A stretch of DNA of 64,000 bases from Cenococcum geophilum 1.58 (taxonomy: Eukaryota; Ascomycota; Dothideomycetes; Gloniales; Gloniaceae), in assembly GCA_001692895.1 (NCBI GenBank), contig KV748190.1, forward strand, positions 521,645 to 585,644. The letters run 5' to 3'. Under the pieces are notes generated by a model. That model was given only the letters and a program-made list of their open reading frames with translations. It did not search any database and was not told the DNA's origin. A program made the position numbers and the translations under genes. This document shows, piece after piece, positions 35,409 through 46,728 of this stretch. Position 1 is the stretch's first letter. Every line of letters starts with the position of its first letter.

Positions 35409-37342
35409 TCATCTATTGCGCTTCTTTTTTATATTTTTGTTTTTGGTTGTCGGCGATCCGGCAACGCTGTGGTTTACCCTCATTTTCTTCTCGGGCTCTT
35501 GAACTTCGTCCTCGCTGAAACCTAACCATTCCTCTTCTTCTGTATCTTGGTTTTCAGGGGACTCGATGGTCTCATTAGTGGGAACTGGACCATCACTATC
35601 CTTCACAAATCCTGCAACGAAGAATCCCATCGTGCCCTTTTCTGTTCCTTTCTCGCACCTGATACAACCTTCAAGCACGTTTCGTCTCTCCTCTTCTCCC
35701 ATACTCTCCTTATTTCCGACTTTTTCCGCTTCCCATACTCCTCGCCTTTCCCATTTCTTCATACCGTGAACCTGGTCGCTTCGCCTCAATATCCTCCATC
35801 CCCTCTCCTTTGCAATAGGAGAAGCAAGAGCGCGGAAAACGACTAATTCGTTCTCCTCGAAATGGATAGAGCACGTCGAATACGTAATTTTTCGGGCAGC
35901 AGGGAAGCGCATGGCGTGGGTTAAGATGCGAAGTTGGAAGCCCGAGAGGGCCGTGAGTCGGTTTTCTAGAGCCGCAGCGTCCTTCAACGTGTTGTCTTCT
36001 GGCAATTCTTCAATTTCTGCAGGTGTAGATTCTGGAAGAGGCACTGCAGGAGCTGCTTGCTGGCGTTTCCGCTTCTTACTCTTACTGCGGGATGTAGTTG
36101 TGCTGTCGACCGCTTTCGGATCTGGTAGGAATACTTTGAGGCTGTCGTCTCGGCCCACAATTCCACTTCCAGAACAGCTTGGATCTAGTAAGAGAGCTCC
36201 CACTCGTGACATCTCTGTCTCAGGGTTTGCGGTCAAAAAATCCTGCCCCCCTTTTAATTTTACCACCTTGTCTGCTCCGGCGAGCTTCACCATCTTTTCA
36301 AGTGTGTCCGCTCGCCGTTTGTCTCGCTCGTATGCAAATATGGTCTGTTTTTGACCACTCTCTGCTGCATCGTTTCTTCGCTCACATAGGATGGCTGCTA
36401 GATGCGTGGTTTTATTTCCTGGCGCTGCGCACGCATCTATCACGTCGCCATCTTCAACTGTAGGGTCGATGAGGTAGGCTGGAAAGCAAGATGCCTTGTC
36501 CTGAAAGATAAGCTCGCCGGACGCGTATGCAACCGACCTGCTCAAGTCGGCTTTTGGAGGGAGGGCGATGAGATTAGGGATGTGCGGGTCGAGGTAGAGC
36601 AATTTCGCTGTACTAGACTCTGAGACTACATCGGCCAAAGTGTTTGTTTGCAAGTACTCAGAGAACGTAGTATTCAGCTGCGCCTCAAGAGTTGTACGCA
36701 GAGTATTTATCCGTATCCAGCGTGGATGTTGCACCGAGGTTGTCTGCGCTCCATTATGTCCCCCAGCTGTATCCTCCGTGCCATCGCTACCACTGTTGAT
36801 ATGCTCCCGGAATGCTTGCAGTGTGCTGAAGCTCTGCCTGAGCCGTGCTTTTATAAATTCTGCGTTCAGGCGGGCTTTATGTCGTGTGATTGCTAGTTTG
36901 AGAGCATGGGTTGCGGGGGCCGTAACACCGCGTTTGGAAAGGAGAAGGTCATGCGTTAAAAGTAGGGCAAGAATAGGTGTGAGCTAGTAATTATCGTGGT
37001 CAGCATTTGTATCGTGGTAAACCAATTGGAGAGGTAGAAAATTTTGTGATGTAGTGCATAGTGACAAAGAAATTGCCAAGCAGTGTAAAGCGAGAGAGTA
37101 TCCTAGCCAATATCTCGCACATGATGAGACACAAATAGTACCTTCCTCTCATCCTTAAGAACCCCACTCCTCTCAACTACCTCCTTCAAAACTCCTGACC
37201 ATTTCGACGCCTCGGTTACTAGTGCGAAGAGCTGCGCTGGGTTGTTTTTGAGGTCCTTCTTGTTATAGATACGAGACTTGAGCGAGCCTCCGGCTTTTTC
37301 CGCATTGGTGAGCACTGAAGCCGCCTCATAGTACAGTGACAT
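35409..37342 (-). CDS. rcm1: 25S rRNA (cytosine-C5) methyltransferase, Rcm1/NSUN5 family
   Basis: Two exons (37,142-37,342 and 35,409-36,983) with a 158-bp intron (GTACTA donor, TTACTAG acceptor) give 591 residues. The start is ATG 37,342 (MSLYYEAASVLTNAEKAGGS), the usual Rcm1 N-terminus. The family methylates C5 of a cytosine in large-subunit rRNA, in the nucleolus. Visible NOL1/NOP2/Sun motifs: SAM-binding DACAAPGNKTTHLA, FAYERDKRR, LLLDPSCSGSG with the motif VI Cys, and TYSTCSIHFEENE with the motif IV Cys. Catalytic residues are therefore present. The Lys/Arg-rich tail (KNKNIKKKRNR) looks like a nucleolar signal, and a Lys-rich insert (SRSKSKKRKRQQ) interrupts the catalytic domain. No lesions are seen, so the gene is probably functional although only 2 kb from the RIP island. 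It is not Nop2 or Ncl1, which have different N-termini. Confidence 0.93.
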
Positions 37343-37793
37343 GATACAACAAGCATTTTGCGGCTTCTTCAAGTTTTCGAAATGGAGGTTGTAGCTATGG
37401 ATTTGTAGGTTGCCGTAGCACGGTGATCTAAAAGTCCTCCAGCGCAGATTTCAACTCCGAAATCGTCGGACTTGCTTATCATCATCAATCAACCTGTTTC
37501 CTTAGTCTCATTTATTCCACACCATAACAAAGACTAGATATGACATATCTAGAAGCTTTGTCTTGTAGCTATCACGAGATGTTTTCCTTCTCGAGGGAAG
37601 GAAGAGTTAGACAGAGTGTAGTGCCTTCTAGTATGAAGTGATGATCCACATTAGAAGTAAACCATTCTCGTATAAATTCTATTTGCCAGATTTCATTTCT
37701 AGAATTTCTGTATACTAGAACATCACTCAATTCATTATTCTCAATACCCTCGTTAGAAGAACATTACCCTATTACCAAGCACTGCTGATAATA
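37343..37793. promoter_or_regulatory. Divergent upstream region of rcm1 and the coiled-coil gene
   Basis: 451 bp between two outward-facing starts. A TATA-like GTATAAAT lies at about 37,670, some 120 bp before the plus-strand ATG. No other motif is recognised. Confidence 0.45.
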
Positions 37794-38963
37794 ATGGCTG
37801 CTCCCGGAGGAACCAACAACGGTAAAAAATCTTGTAATGATAAAGCATACAGAAAAATATCACTAGCATCCGAGCCGCTATCAAACGAGAATTTTCTAGA
37901 GATGCGTAGATCACTCAGACTCCTCAAAATTGCCATCCATGTTATTCTCGACGTTCCATCGCAGCGTCTGGCAACAAATGTCCGCTTAGGCTATGCCAAA
38001 AATTGGCCCAAAATCCGAGGTGCACTAACCACACTCCGCAAAATCTTCAAAGTGGCTCGGTTCTACGAGTACGGCAGAGACTGCGCAAACTTGCACTAGA
38101 GGGCTGAGAGCATTTGGAAGATATGGCTTCGTCAAGAAGATAGCGACAGCTATGGTGACGCTCAGGTGGCCGATGAGAACGCTAACGAGAACCAAACCGG
38201 GGCATATTGGAGAGATGAGACCTCAAAATTAACTGAAGATGAAGTACAGCATTTGGTATCTCGCATGGACGAACTCAATAAATTCTTCAGCAACGTGATA
38301 GAATGGGTTGAGGTGTTGTACATCAGGATGCGTGAAAGGCTTGGGAGCCAGCCACCACAGTTTCGGAGCTCCTTGAGGGGCACCGCAAGTACGAAATATT
38401 AGGTCGCGCCTTTCTAACCCTAACATACCATTACGTGATCCTCATGGCATTGCGGCGGCTCTGTACCGCATCAAGCTGTGGCCTGCGAGCGTACTGGAGC
38501 CCAAGGAGGAAACAAAGATGCAGACCACAATCAAAGTATTGGAGGAAAATGTCGAAAATGAAGGTATAATCACCGTTAATTTTCTTCTTGCACTTTGCAT
38601 TGCTAATTACTCAATGAAGCAGTCGAAGAACCCCCTTCCATGCTCCCATGGCGCGGAAGTGCTCCGGACATCAATAAAGGGTTTGAAGAACTACCTGTAA
38701 GACCCTTCCGAAGTAGAAGCATCTCAGATATCGCCAGAGAATCTAAAGAACTACCTTCGACACCCCCCCAGCCTAGAGTCTCCTCAGATATCATGAGAGA
38801 ATTGGAAACGGCCTCACCTGAGAACCTACTTGAGTGGATTGAGCAGGCAAAAGCAGAGATAAAAAGGAGAGACACAAAATGCGACGAGCTTAAGGCAGAG
38901 AATCAAGAGTTTCGAGCAAAGAATACGGAGCTTATGAGACGCTTACAGGCTTCTCTCGACTAA
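37794..38963 (+). pseudogene. Hypothetical coiled-coil protein gene with stop and frameshift
   Basis: I do not recognise a family. The frame from ATG 37,794 (AAPGGTNNGKKSC) is closed by TAG at 38,097-38,099 but continues in the same frame to about 38,390 (RAESIWKIWLRQEDS, then DEVQHLVSRMDELNKFF). It then changes frame (VRNIRSRLSNPN, DPHGIAAALYRIKLWP). A 59-bp intron at 38,564-38,622 (GTATAA...GCAG) joins ENVENE to VEEPPSMLPW. The end is acidic/basic and heptad-like (IEQAKAEIKRRDTKCDELKA), so a C-terminal coiled coil. TAG can be read as CAG to TAG. Without the stop and shift, about 365 residues. It may be a lineage-specific gene in decay or a draft-sequence artefact. Confidence 0.5.
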
Positions 38964-39265
38964 ATTACAGACTACCACTTGCTTGAGTAATAACTCAGTA
39001 TTAGGCTGGAGCGATCCTGCAAGAGTGACAGCAGAGTAGGTGGCACAGTCAGCGGAAGTGCTTGTTAGTGATCAAGTTTTGTTATGAAGCTTACTTGAAC
39101 GCTTTTTTGTCACTTTAGGCCCAGTACGTAGTTAAGGTTTACTTGTGCCTCGTAGTCATAGATATTTTTTCGTTAATTATACCAAGGCCAACAGGATAGT
39201 AGTGAAGAACGGTGGTTACCCCTGAAACTGCCCTATCTCATTAATTACAGTGGCTTTTCAATATC
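38964..39265. other. Gene-free spacer
   Basis: Spacer between the 3' ends of two convergent broken genes. I see nothing further in it. Confidence 0.5.
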
Positions 39266-40736
39266 CTAATATTTGATCTCGCCGCCGTTAGTCTTCTCTA
39301 GAGGCGGCAACATCTTCAAATCCTCCATCTCCTAGATCGCATCAAAGATACCTTCCCTTGTATCGACAACACTATGCCAGCCTAGCTTCCTGCTTTTATC
39401 CATACTAATTATTCGTTAGCAACCATTTTCGAGTGAGTTAACATTAACATACCTCATGCTCCAAAGCTATCCGCCCAAAATCTCACCATCCAGCAGCCCA
39501 AACATGTCCTTAACATTGTGCCTACTGAATGGATCTTTCAGCTCAGTAATCCGTGTCTCTCCTTAACCGTTTTCCACGCCGCCACAACCTCGGGTTTCTT
39601 CGCCCACTCCTCAAAAGACCACCCAACCTTAACCTTCCCAGCTAGTCCAAACCCCTCGGCGGTGGCGCTATTAGCATCTGTATCGTCTGGAGCTTCAACT
39701 CGTCCACCTCAGGAATCCCATACGCGATGCCATACTGCTTCGCCAGCACAGGCCGAAACTTTCCACAAGTAAACATGNTGCCATCAGCAATATTCAAGAT
39801 CTGGTCCGCCGCCCCATCCGACAGCACAGTCCACTCGGTATGATACGCAATCAGCTTCGCAGACGAGAGATTCCTCTCGACATCCCACGCCGCGATCTCA
39901 CCAGGGAACGGCCGGTCCCACCCGAGCTCCTTCTGCACGCTCGCAAAGATGGCCAGGCCGTGTGCGATGTTCATGGCGGCCTCGCGCACGGCGCCGGTGA
40001 TGAAGCCGGGCCGCGTCATGTTCCGGTCCGCCTTGTTGACGCGGCTCCACTCTCACAGGAAGTCCTCTTGCGCGAAGTAGAAGTTGGGCTCGCCGTGGAA
40101 GCGCGGGTCGGTTTCCTCCTGCGGGCTGAGCGTCGGCCCGAGGTGGATGCCGTAGTGCTTGTCGCCTGTTTGGAGTAGTAGGCGTTTGGGGATGATGTTG
40201 GAGACGGTTAGGGCGTTGAGGAAGTTGTTGAAGAGAAGCACTGGTGCGCGGTTAGTGTGCTGGTTGGTGATATGGAGTTTGGTGTTGGAGAAAAATACTG
40301 TTCACTCTTTCCAATTATTCTACGTCGGACCATAGTCCCTGGCCTTCTTTTGGAGATGGTTGGACGTATGATTCAAAGAATACATGGTTACTACACTTTT
40401 TTCAGTCCTTATATTCTGCTTTCTTTTTTTAATTCTCCAAAATGCTTAAGCCTTGACATTGTTTTTCTTCAATATCTTCGCAATCTTGTCAGATGAGGTG
40501 AGGAGGTCGATTGCCAAGTTCTTCACACTGGGTGCCACTTCGGTGTTAGGTGGTTTCCGGCTTAAGGCATAGATGGTCTCCCAGCGTTGAGGGGATTCCG
40601 CAAGCACCCGGACCATATGAGCACCTGTGATGCCATTTGCTCCAGTGATAATGGCAGAGTACTTCTTCCCATCATGGTCGGGAAATGCCGAAAGGCCAGG
40701 AAAGGTACCATTGGAGAATACGGTCTAAGTGGTCAT
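39266..40736 (-). pseudogene. PRISE-type NAD(P)H enone reductase (progesterone 5-beta-reductase/iridoid-synthase-like SDR)
   Basis: The minus strand shows a nucleotide-binding start (YSAIITGANGITGAHMVRVL, with ETIYALSRKPP), VQPSPKEGQGLW, RLLLQTGDKHYGIHLGP with the family Tyr, FYFAQEDFL, RPGFITGAVREAAMNIA, and the C-terminus SRKLGWHSVVDTREGIFD. That is the whole domain order of PRISE/SDR75-type reductases, which use NAD(P)H on activated enones. Introns fit at about 40,241-40,298 (GTATTT, CACTAAC, CCAG) and between the two last exons near 39,423-39,456. It is dead: TAG for Gln at codon 4 (40,725-40,727), TAA at 40,315-40,317, TGA for Trp at 40,053-40,055, TAG at 39,332-39,334, and indels near 39,655, 39,545 and 39,467. 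One N lies at 39,779. The nonsense changes are all transitions. Confidence 0.85.
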
Positions 40737-40971
40737 GATGACAAATAGTTTTAGTTATTAGCAGTATAGTTTTGGTCAATGATCAATGTTCTGCTTCTCT
40801 TCAAACAGATTCTCGAGAGTATTTTTGCAGAGTTCCTCACTATTTTCTTACTCAATCTGTATAGTTACACGGGATTGGAGTATGCGTGGTTTCACCTTAA
40901 AGAAACCAACTCCGAAAAAAGAGAGCAGGGCAAACATTGGAAGTCAATATCTGACACCATCTCTTGACCAC

Positions 40972-42172
40972 CTATTCCCTCCTTGTGTATGTCCTCGACA
41001 TATGCTCGACAGCATCCCACTCATCGTAAGTATCCGGAACCTGTCGACAAAGTCAGTCATCAGCCAACACACCCTAACCCGCATCATCAACTCACCTCAG
41101 CCGTCTCCTCCGTCACCAAAACCTCAGCCCCCAAACCTCCATTCCCATCTCCCTCCCGCCCTCCAACCCCCCAAACCTCCTCCTTCCGAAAAAACACAAT
41201 CTGATTTCCGCCTTCCTCCGTCGTCTCACAAACCACCAACCTCCTCTCGACCCTCCTCCACCTCCTCCGCCCGCCATCCCCATCCCTATTCCCATCCCCC
41301 TCCCCCACCACCGACCCCCCCAACCACCCCTCCACCCGCTCCCACCGCCGCACCGGCAAATCCCAATCCCAATAATCCCACACCAGCATCCTCACCTCGA
41401 CCTCGACCTCCTCCACCCCGCTCAAACACCCCAGCACCTTCCCCAGCACCACCCCCAACGTATCCCTCTCCCTACCCCTCACCGGCTGAGGCGTCGCCTC
41501 CATGCAATCCGTCCCGTCGCACGAGACCGGCCGCGCCACTCTACGCGCGCCGGAGGACGGCGGCGGGGAGGTGCGCGTGAGCGGCGGGCCGTCCCACCAG
41601 GCCCAGCCGGCCCAGATGGTGAAGCGGAGGCGTTTTGAGAGGGTGAGGAGGGGGAGGAGGGCGTGGAAGTGCGGGGAGAGCGCGGTGCGGGTGGGGATGT
41701 AGGGGCCGAAGGGGCCGCGGACTGGGATTTGGTGTTGGAGGGTTAGGGTGACTGGAGCGGTGGCATCATTGACGTTGGTGGGGGTGGAGGTGTCGCTGGT
41801 GGTGGTGGCTGGGGCGGCGGATGATGGGTTCGGTGATGATGATGGCGGTGGTGGGGTTGCGGTGCCGCGGGGCTGGTGGCACGCAGGTGGGTTGTTGAAT
41901 GCGAGGGCGGTTTGCTCGAGGACTTCGTGGCGGGTTTGGGCGCAGGTGTGGAGGAGGTTTAGGGGCGGGCGGGTTGGGAGGAAGATCTCGTCTTCGATGT
42001 AGGTGGGTTGGGTTGGGGTCAAGCGCTTGATGGCGTAGGAGCTTGGCCGTGGGGATGTGGAGTAGATGTGAGAGGGGAGGAAGAGGTGAGTGTAGATTTC
42101 GTTGCGGAGTTCGCGGGGGAGAGTGAGTAAAGTAGGTTTAAGAGTGGTCGTTATGGTAGGGGAGGAAGGCAT
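40972..42172 (-). CDS. Hypothetical protein with LPxELRxxIY (F-box-like) start
   Basis: Exon 1 41,096-42,172 and exon 2 40,972-41,040 with a 55-bp intron (GTGAGT donor, ACTGAC branch, GACAG acceptor) give 381 residues, start ATG 42,172. The N-terminus TLLTLPRELRNEIYTHLFLP followed by LNLLHTCAQTRHEVLE is the pattern of a large set of fungal proteins in which a short F-box-like helix pair opens the protein. Function unknown. The middle is a low-complexity Pro/Ser/Thr stretch (residues about 100-140), and the C-terminal half has Gly/Arg/Trp-rich repeats. No lesions are seen. The codons are strikingly GC-rich compared with the flanks, which creates long spurious frames on the opposite strand. Confidence 0.75.
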
Positions 42173-43007
42173 TGCTGCTAGGGATTGTGTAGGGGGTTAT
42201 GTGTTGTAACAATGGAGATATATGTTAAAGCCTCCAAAGGCAAGAAAGATGGAATTGAAGTTAATTGAGAGTAATTGAGTCTAAGGTGAGTGGATAGGCT
42301 CGAGTTAATATACCATGTGTGCAATTATTGCTGCCTACGGCATGGAGTAAGGGTTCGTGCGATAGGTTGATCTCATACCGCTTTAAGAAACACTGCATCA
42401 TTTAATTGTGTTACGTTTTGGGTTACGCCTATAAGGAATTATTTTGTATATTATCACAATACCATCCATGGCTTATCTGTATATAATTATTACTAAATGG
42501 CAGCGTTATAGTTGTACTCGCGATAAAGTGGAGTGTTTGTTTACTGTTGGTTGTTTCAGCACCGTTGTTTCGAGAACCGCTCTGACGCTAGTCTAAACGG
42601 GTAAACGTACACATCCATTCGTTGCTTAGTATTTATGAAGGAAGTCTTGAATCATCTTTTCAAGGTACTGACTGGAGACTTACAAGAAGGCAACATCATC
42701 ACAGCAGTTTCCACCGCTTTAGAATAATCTGATATATAATAATGGCTAATGTCTGGAGGGAAGACTCACCAAGACATGCGAGTGAAATTGGAATTCCTGA
42801 ATGACCCTGAAAGAGCCATTTAGTTAGTAGAAGTTGCCAACTCCAGAACATAATTACATCGGTATCTCTCATGTTAGGAATACCGAGACCCAAGTGCCAC
42901 TACGCCATGCTGATCAACTTTTCGGGGGGCTGCAAAGGAGAGAGGCATCTGAATTGCGTAGATAAAAGTGGCAACACTGTCTGCGCCTAAACAGCTGATT
43001 GGGATTA
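42173..43007. other. Upstream region and gene-free spacer
   Basis: Upstream of the LPxELR gene and up to the MITE. No supported coding frame. Composition is intermediate. Confidence 0.5.
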
Positions 43008-43147
43008 TCCCTTAACCTGTCAGCGCCAACATGTTATCGATAAATATTCTCTATTATTATTGATTGGGTATTTTGTATTTACACAACCTCTCCGATTGGC
43101 CTAATTCTTATCGATAAGAGAAGGACTAATTTTGACGGGTTAAGGGA
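43008..43147. mobile_element. MITE copy 2, same family as 7,580-7,708
   Basis: 140 bp, TCCCTTAACCTGTCAGCGCC at the left and TTTTGACGGGTTAAGGGA at the right, TA on both sides (43,006-43,007 and 43,148-43,149). It shares the terminal repeats and the internal CTCCGATTGGCC with the copy in the RIP island. The interior also has a TCGATAA...TTATCGATAAG inverted pair. No coding capacity. Confidence 0.87.
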
Positions 43148-43796
43148 TAGGATGCTGCTTACGATACGTTCCTCCTAGATACCTATTTAAGAACTATATA
43201 ACTAAAAAATAAGAAACCCATCTATTCCACTAAAACCCTTTATACTACGTCAGAAAGATATTTATATGAGTATCGCAAGTTCGAGCATGAAATATGCGAG
43301 AGTATAGACGATGCCACCGCCCAAAAAAGGGCCCCTCCAATTTCAGCAGCGTCTTGCCAATCCGGAGTACGAATTCCGTCTATTTCAGCGTGATCGGGAA
43401 GTCTCCTAGTGCAGCTCGCGCATTCTTGGCCTATCGGTGTCCAGAATCTGCAGAATGGACATGACATCCCTCCAGCGAATGAACAAAACTAGGATTAGTT
43501 TAGCAGTTACCTACGATAATAGCGGCTTTCAGTACCGGCACCCAGCGGTCAAGGCCACTTGTGCTTTGAGCATAGCAAAAAATCCTGTCGTCTGGCATAC
43601 ATGAACTCTAGTTTTAATAGAGGTCAGCCAAGCTACTTATTGAGATTTCCTACCTCACTTGTGAATATGCTCCCCCCAGGATTCACTCAGAGTGGTCCCA
43701 TTCCACTTCAATAATTCTTGTTAACCGTCTTTTGTGATGTGCTGCATATGCATCGCTCTGATTTTTTAGTAGCCTGATCTCGTCCTAAAGGATCAT
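43148..43796. other. Gene-poor stretch
   Basis: A 75-codon minus-strand frame (43,240-43,467, starting SCPFCRFWTPIGQECASC with four Cys) is the only candidate. It has no recognised family and no clear neighbours in frame, so I do not call it a gene. Confidence 0.4.
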
Positions 43797-44087
43797 TTAA
43801 CCCCATCGAATATCAAGATTGGAATTGGACTTTACATCTGTCAATTTGCGCTGTGTAGAATCTAATATAAATAGACGACTGCCTTTATACATATATAGAG
43901 CCACTTTTGCGCGGTTCCCTAACATGAAGTGATCGTGTTCCCATTGTAGCTTACATTCCCATTGAGGCCGCAGCGAGTGCTCCAGAACCGCAGCAGCAAT
44001 TCCGTCAGCGCTGATCCACTGGGTAAATAGAGTTGGGTTATAGATCGAGTCAGACCGTGGGAGTTCGGATGGACGCCATACAGACAT
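43797..44087 (-). CDS. Short hypothetical ORF
   Basis: 96 codons from ATG 44,087, no introns, residues such as WISADGIAAAVLEHSLRPQW and a C-terminal LDIRWG. No family recognised, no signal peptide or membrane segment. Amino-acid composition is plausible for a real protein, but no other support exists. It may be a fragment of a decayed gene. Confidence 0.25.
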   Translation of the reverse strand: MSVWRPSELPRSDSIYNPTLFTQWISADGIAAAVLEHSLRPQWECKLQWEHDHFMLGNRAKVALYMYKGSRLFILDSTQRKLTDVKSNSNLDIRWG

Positions 44088-44810
44088 CTCGGTAGATGTA
44101 ATCAGACCACTATAATAAAGCCTCGATCGCTTGAGAAAATGTCAGCAAGATGGCCCGTGCATACTACTAAGCTCTTGTAACGTGTCCCGCCGTACTATGG
44201 TACGGCCAAAAAGACGGAGAGTGATCGCGAGTCTATCGCGACTCTTGCGGGACCCGATATGTATACTCTTACAGCTCTTAAGCCTTCTAATTTACCCAGT
44301 TAGGCTTTATAAATTCAAATAAATAAAAAACTTTTTAAAGATAGTATTTTTAAAACTTTTTTTAATGGTTCTTTAACTTAACTTGGTTTTAACTTTATAT
44401 TACTTCGTGTTTGCCTTGTTTGCATGCCAAGCCTTGCACCACAGATCGATTCGCCTACACCTCTTCTCTGTATATACAACTTTGCCCATACGTAGATCCT
44501 CTCAATACGAGTCTTCTACTACGTCCCTGACACTTTACATGTACCTCCATCACTTCCTACAACACTATCAATCGTGCGAGATTACCACGGGCCCACGAGA
44601 GGTACGGTAGTGTAGGAAGCTCAGCTGGGCGCGTCGACGGTGAGAGATCACCACGGGCCTACCGAACGCGCGATTGCAGAAGAGATGTTGGATACAGCCT
44701 CATTTAGAAAGCGAGATAATTAACTAACTGTGAGAGATTTAACAAGGCCCACAGGCAGTTTGATACAGCGACAGAAGTCGACAGTGACAGAAGTCACCAC
44801 CAAATACAGC
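44088..44810. other. Spacer with a short direct repeat ahead of the gag relic
   Basis: The motif GAGATYACCACGGGCC occurs at about 44,578 and again at about 44,643. This could be the leader of the retrotransposon whose gag follows, but no LTR pair is visible. A GC hairpin (GATCGCGAGTCTATCGCGACTC) lies near 44,222. No gene. Confidence 0.4.
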
Positions 44811-45757
44811 ATGGCTACAGAAGACGACTCTGACGTAGAGAATCTCATTACGGGCCTTCAACGCCTCTCTACCGAAGACTACGGTGCATCCATTGATAAG
44901 AATACTATTACGATATTTAGTAGAACTACAAATACCACCACCACAGTTACTACAACTCAAGAGCTTATGGCCGTCGTACGTGCAGAGCCCGGGGCTTGGT
45001 TCAACCTCATCCACCACCTCTCAGCCGAATCCAATCAACTCCAGGGTGACGTAGCACGCCTGCGCCGATCGCGAGTTTCCTACCGTACAGCTCTTCGATC
45101 TGACAGCCCTCACTAAGCAACTCGTGATCGCGATCGCGCAGAAGGAACGAACAAGAAGTATCCAGACCCACCTCCATTCTACGGCGATCGCGATCGGGCG
45201 ACGTTTGGACTTGGCTCCTGCACCTACGATCAAAGCTTCGGCAGAGCGCCTGCCTGTTCACTACCGAGCAGACAAAATTGACTACAATCAAGATCACTGT
45301 AGGAGCTTCACATACGATATCATTAAGGCTCGAAGCGATCCAACCACACCAGACAATAGCTACACCACAGCTAAGCAGGTGATTCAAGATCTCACTGATA
45401 TTTGACGAACGCCTTAAAGATAAGATCGCTAACGCAGAACGAAAGCTTCACAATGGCAATTTACAGATGCAAGAAGACTAGATGTTCCCTCATTACTATA
45501 CTAGATTCGTGGCTACTATGGTTCCTCCACATCTTACATTCAACGATCAAATTCGACTCCTCAAGAGACTCCTCAACGAACGCATGGCCGACTCTATGGC
45601 AGGCAGATGGACATTCAGAAAAATACTCGAGAAGCCACTGATCATCTGCGACAACTCGACCGTGAGCAACGCCAGTTGGAAAAGCAAAACAAGTAGAGCT
45701 CGAAGCTCAATCAGTCGCCCCAATCGCTCGCCAAACTCTCACATCTACGATCACTAA
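44811..45757 (+). pseudogene. Gag fragment of a Gypsy-type retrotransposon
   Basis: From ATG 44,811 (ATEDDSDVENLITGLQRLS) the protein runs to a stop at 45,114. Other frames then carry AERLPVHYRADKIDYNQDHC, FTYDIIKARSDP and QVIQDLTDI (to 45,404) and HYYTRFVATMVPPHLTFNDQ and LLNERMADSMAGRWTF (to about 45,640). These blocks are in the order of the capsid region of fungal Gypsy gag. At least two frame changes and no pol downstream, so it is a truncated relic. It is not visibly RIP-mutated, unlike the island elements, and belongs to a different family from the two full Gypsy elements. Confidence 0.65.
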
Positions 45758-46326
45758 ACCTAGCTAGGAAATCAGTGATGGCCAGCAGATCTTCGGAAAC
45801 GGTCTCAAAAGATAATTCGGTGTGATTCGGATCGACTCTGTCACTGATTTGACCGCCCTATCGTCTCGCGCGACGACACCATTGTATCTGCCCACCCTCC
45901 CACGCCCGATTGTCTTCACCACATCACCACCATGCCTCTGTACAATATACCGGCTTCAGGTTTGATTGATATAGTTATAAGGAAGCAGCTCTGCAAGGGA
46001 CAGAGGCCTGCGTCAAGGGACTTCGGCTAGTGGCGGGCGGGTAGTACGCTAGGCAATAGTAGCGCTTTATATCTTCTTTCCTCTATTAGCTTGTAGAAGC
46101 TAACAGGCTATTTTTGGGTTAGTAAAGGCTTTTAATATAGGTATAAGTATAATAATGCGGTTATATCCTTCGCATTGGCCGAAATCCTTCGCTAAAATGC
46201 ATGGAACGTAAGTCTAGCGGTGAATATCCTCTCTACTCACATTGACCGATTATGCATCTGCACTGTCATCCCTTCTATCTATTTATATAATATATTCTTG
46301 TCCTTATTAAAGCACGGGTAGGGCTT
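45758..46326. other. Gene-free spacer, locally TA-rich
   Basis: 45,950-46,320 is richer in TA than its flanks and may be an old mutated repeat. I cannot identify it. Confidence 0.4.
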
Positions 46327-46466
46327 TATACAAGAACGGGGCAGACGCCCTCCCTGCTAGTATATTTTCAAAATAAGTGAGCCCTTGCAAAACGGTTGGG
46401 CTGTATTATTCTGCTAGCATACTAGCAGGGAGGGCGTCTGCCCCGTACGTGTTACCCCCTTGTATA
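46327..46466. repeat. Perfect 28-bp inverted repeat (MITE-like or hairpin)
   Basis: The arms 46,336-46,363 and 46,419-46,446 (ACGGGGCAGACGCCC... and its exact complement) enclose a 55-bp loop. A second, outer pair, TATACAAG (46,327-46,334) and CTTGTATA (46,459-46,466), is also inverted. The loop holds a smaller inverted pair (GAGCCC...GGGCTG). No TSD is certain. It sits about 260 bp before the UbiA start. Confidence 0.75.
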
Positions 46467-46728
46467 CTCATTGCTAGCGTTAGCTTTTTGGAGTAAGCTT
46501 GACTTACAAACGAGAATATGCTTAATCTGTATGGAATATTTTTAGCTTATTAACACGGTGTATCGTCGCCGGGAAAACCTTTCTCTTAAATTATATAACC
46601 TCCTATTTTCGCCTCTTCTGTCTTTCCTTGTGCGTTCGATCGGTACCCTAGCTAGCGTCAACGTGAGGACTCTACACCTGCAACTACCAAAGCCCCCAGT
46701 AAAGAGCCATACCAACCCGTTATCCACA

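Noticed and set aside
35911..36987. Several plus-strand frames opposite rcm1
   Set aside because: Shadows of the minus-strand methyltransferase, which carries all the catalytic motifs and correct splice sites.
40786..41580. Proline-rich 264-codon plus-strand frame
   Set aside because: Antisense of the GC-rich LPxELR gene. Pro-rich composition comes from reading Gly/Arg/Trp codons in reverse.
45007..45387. Minus-strand frame of 126 codons
   Set aside because: No family, and the opposite strand shows ordered gag blocks.
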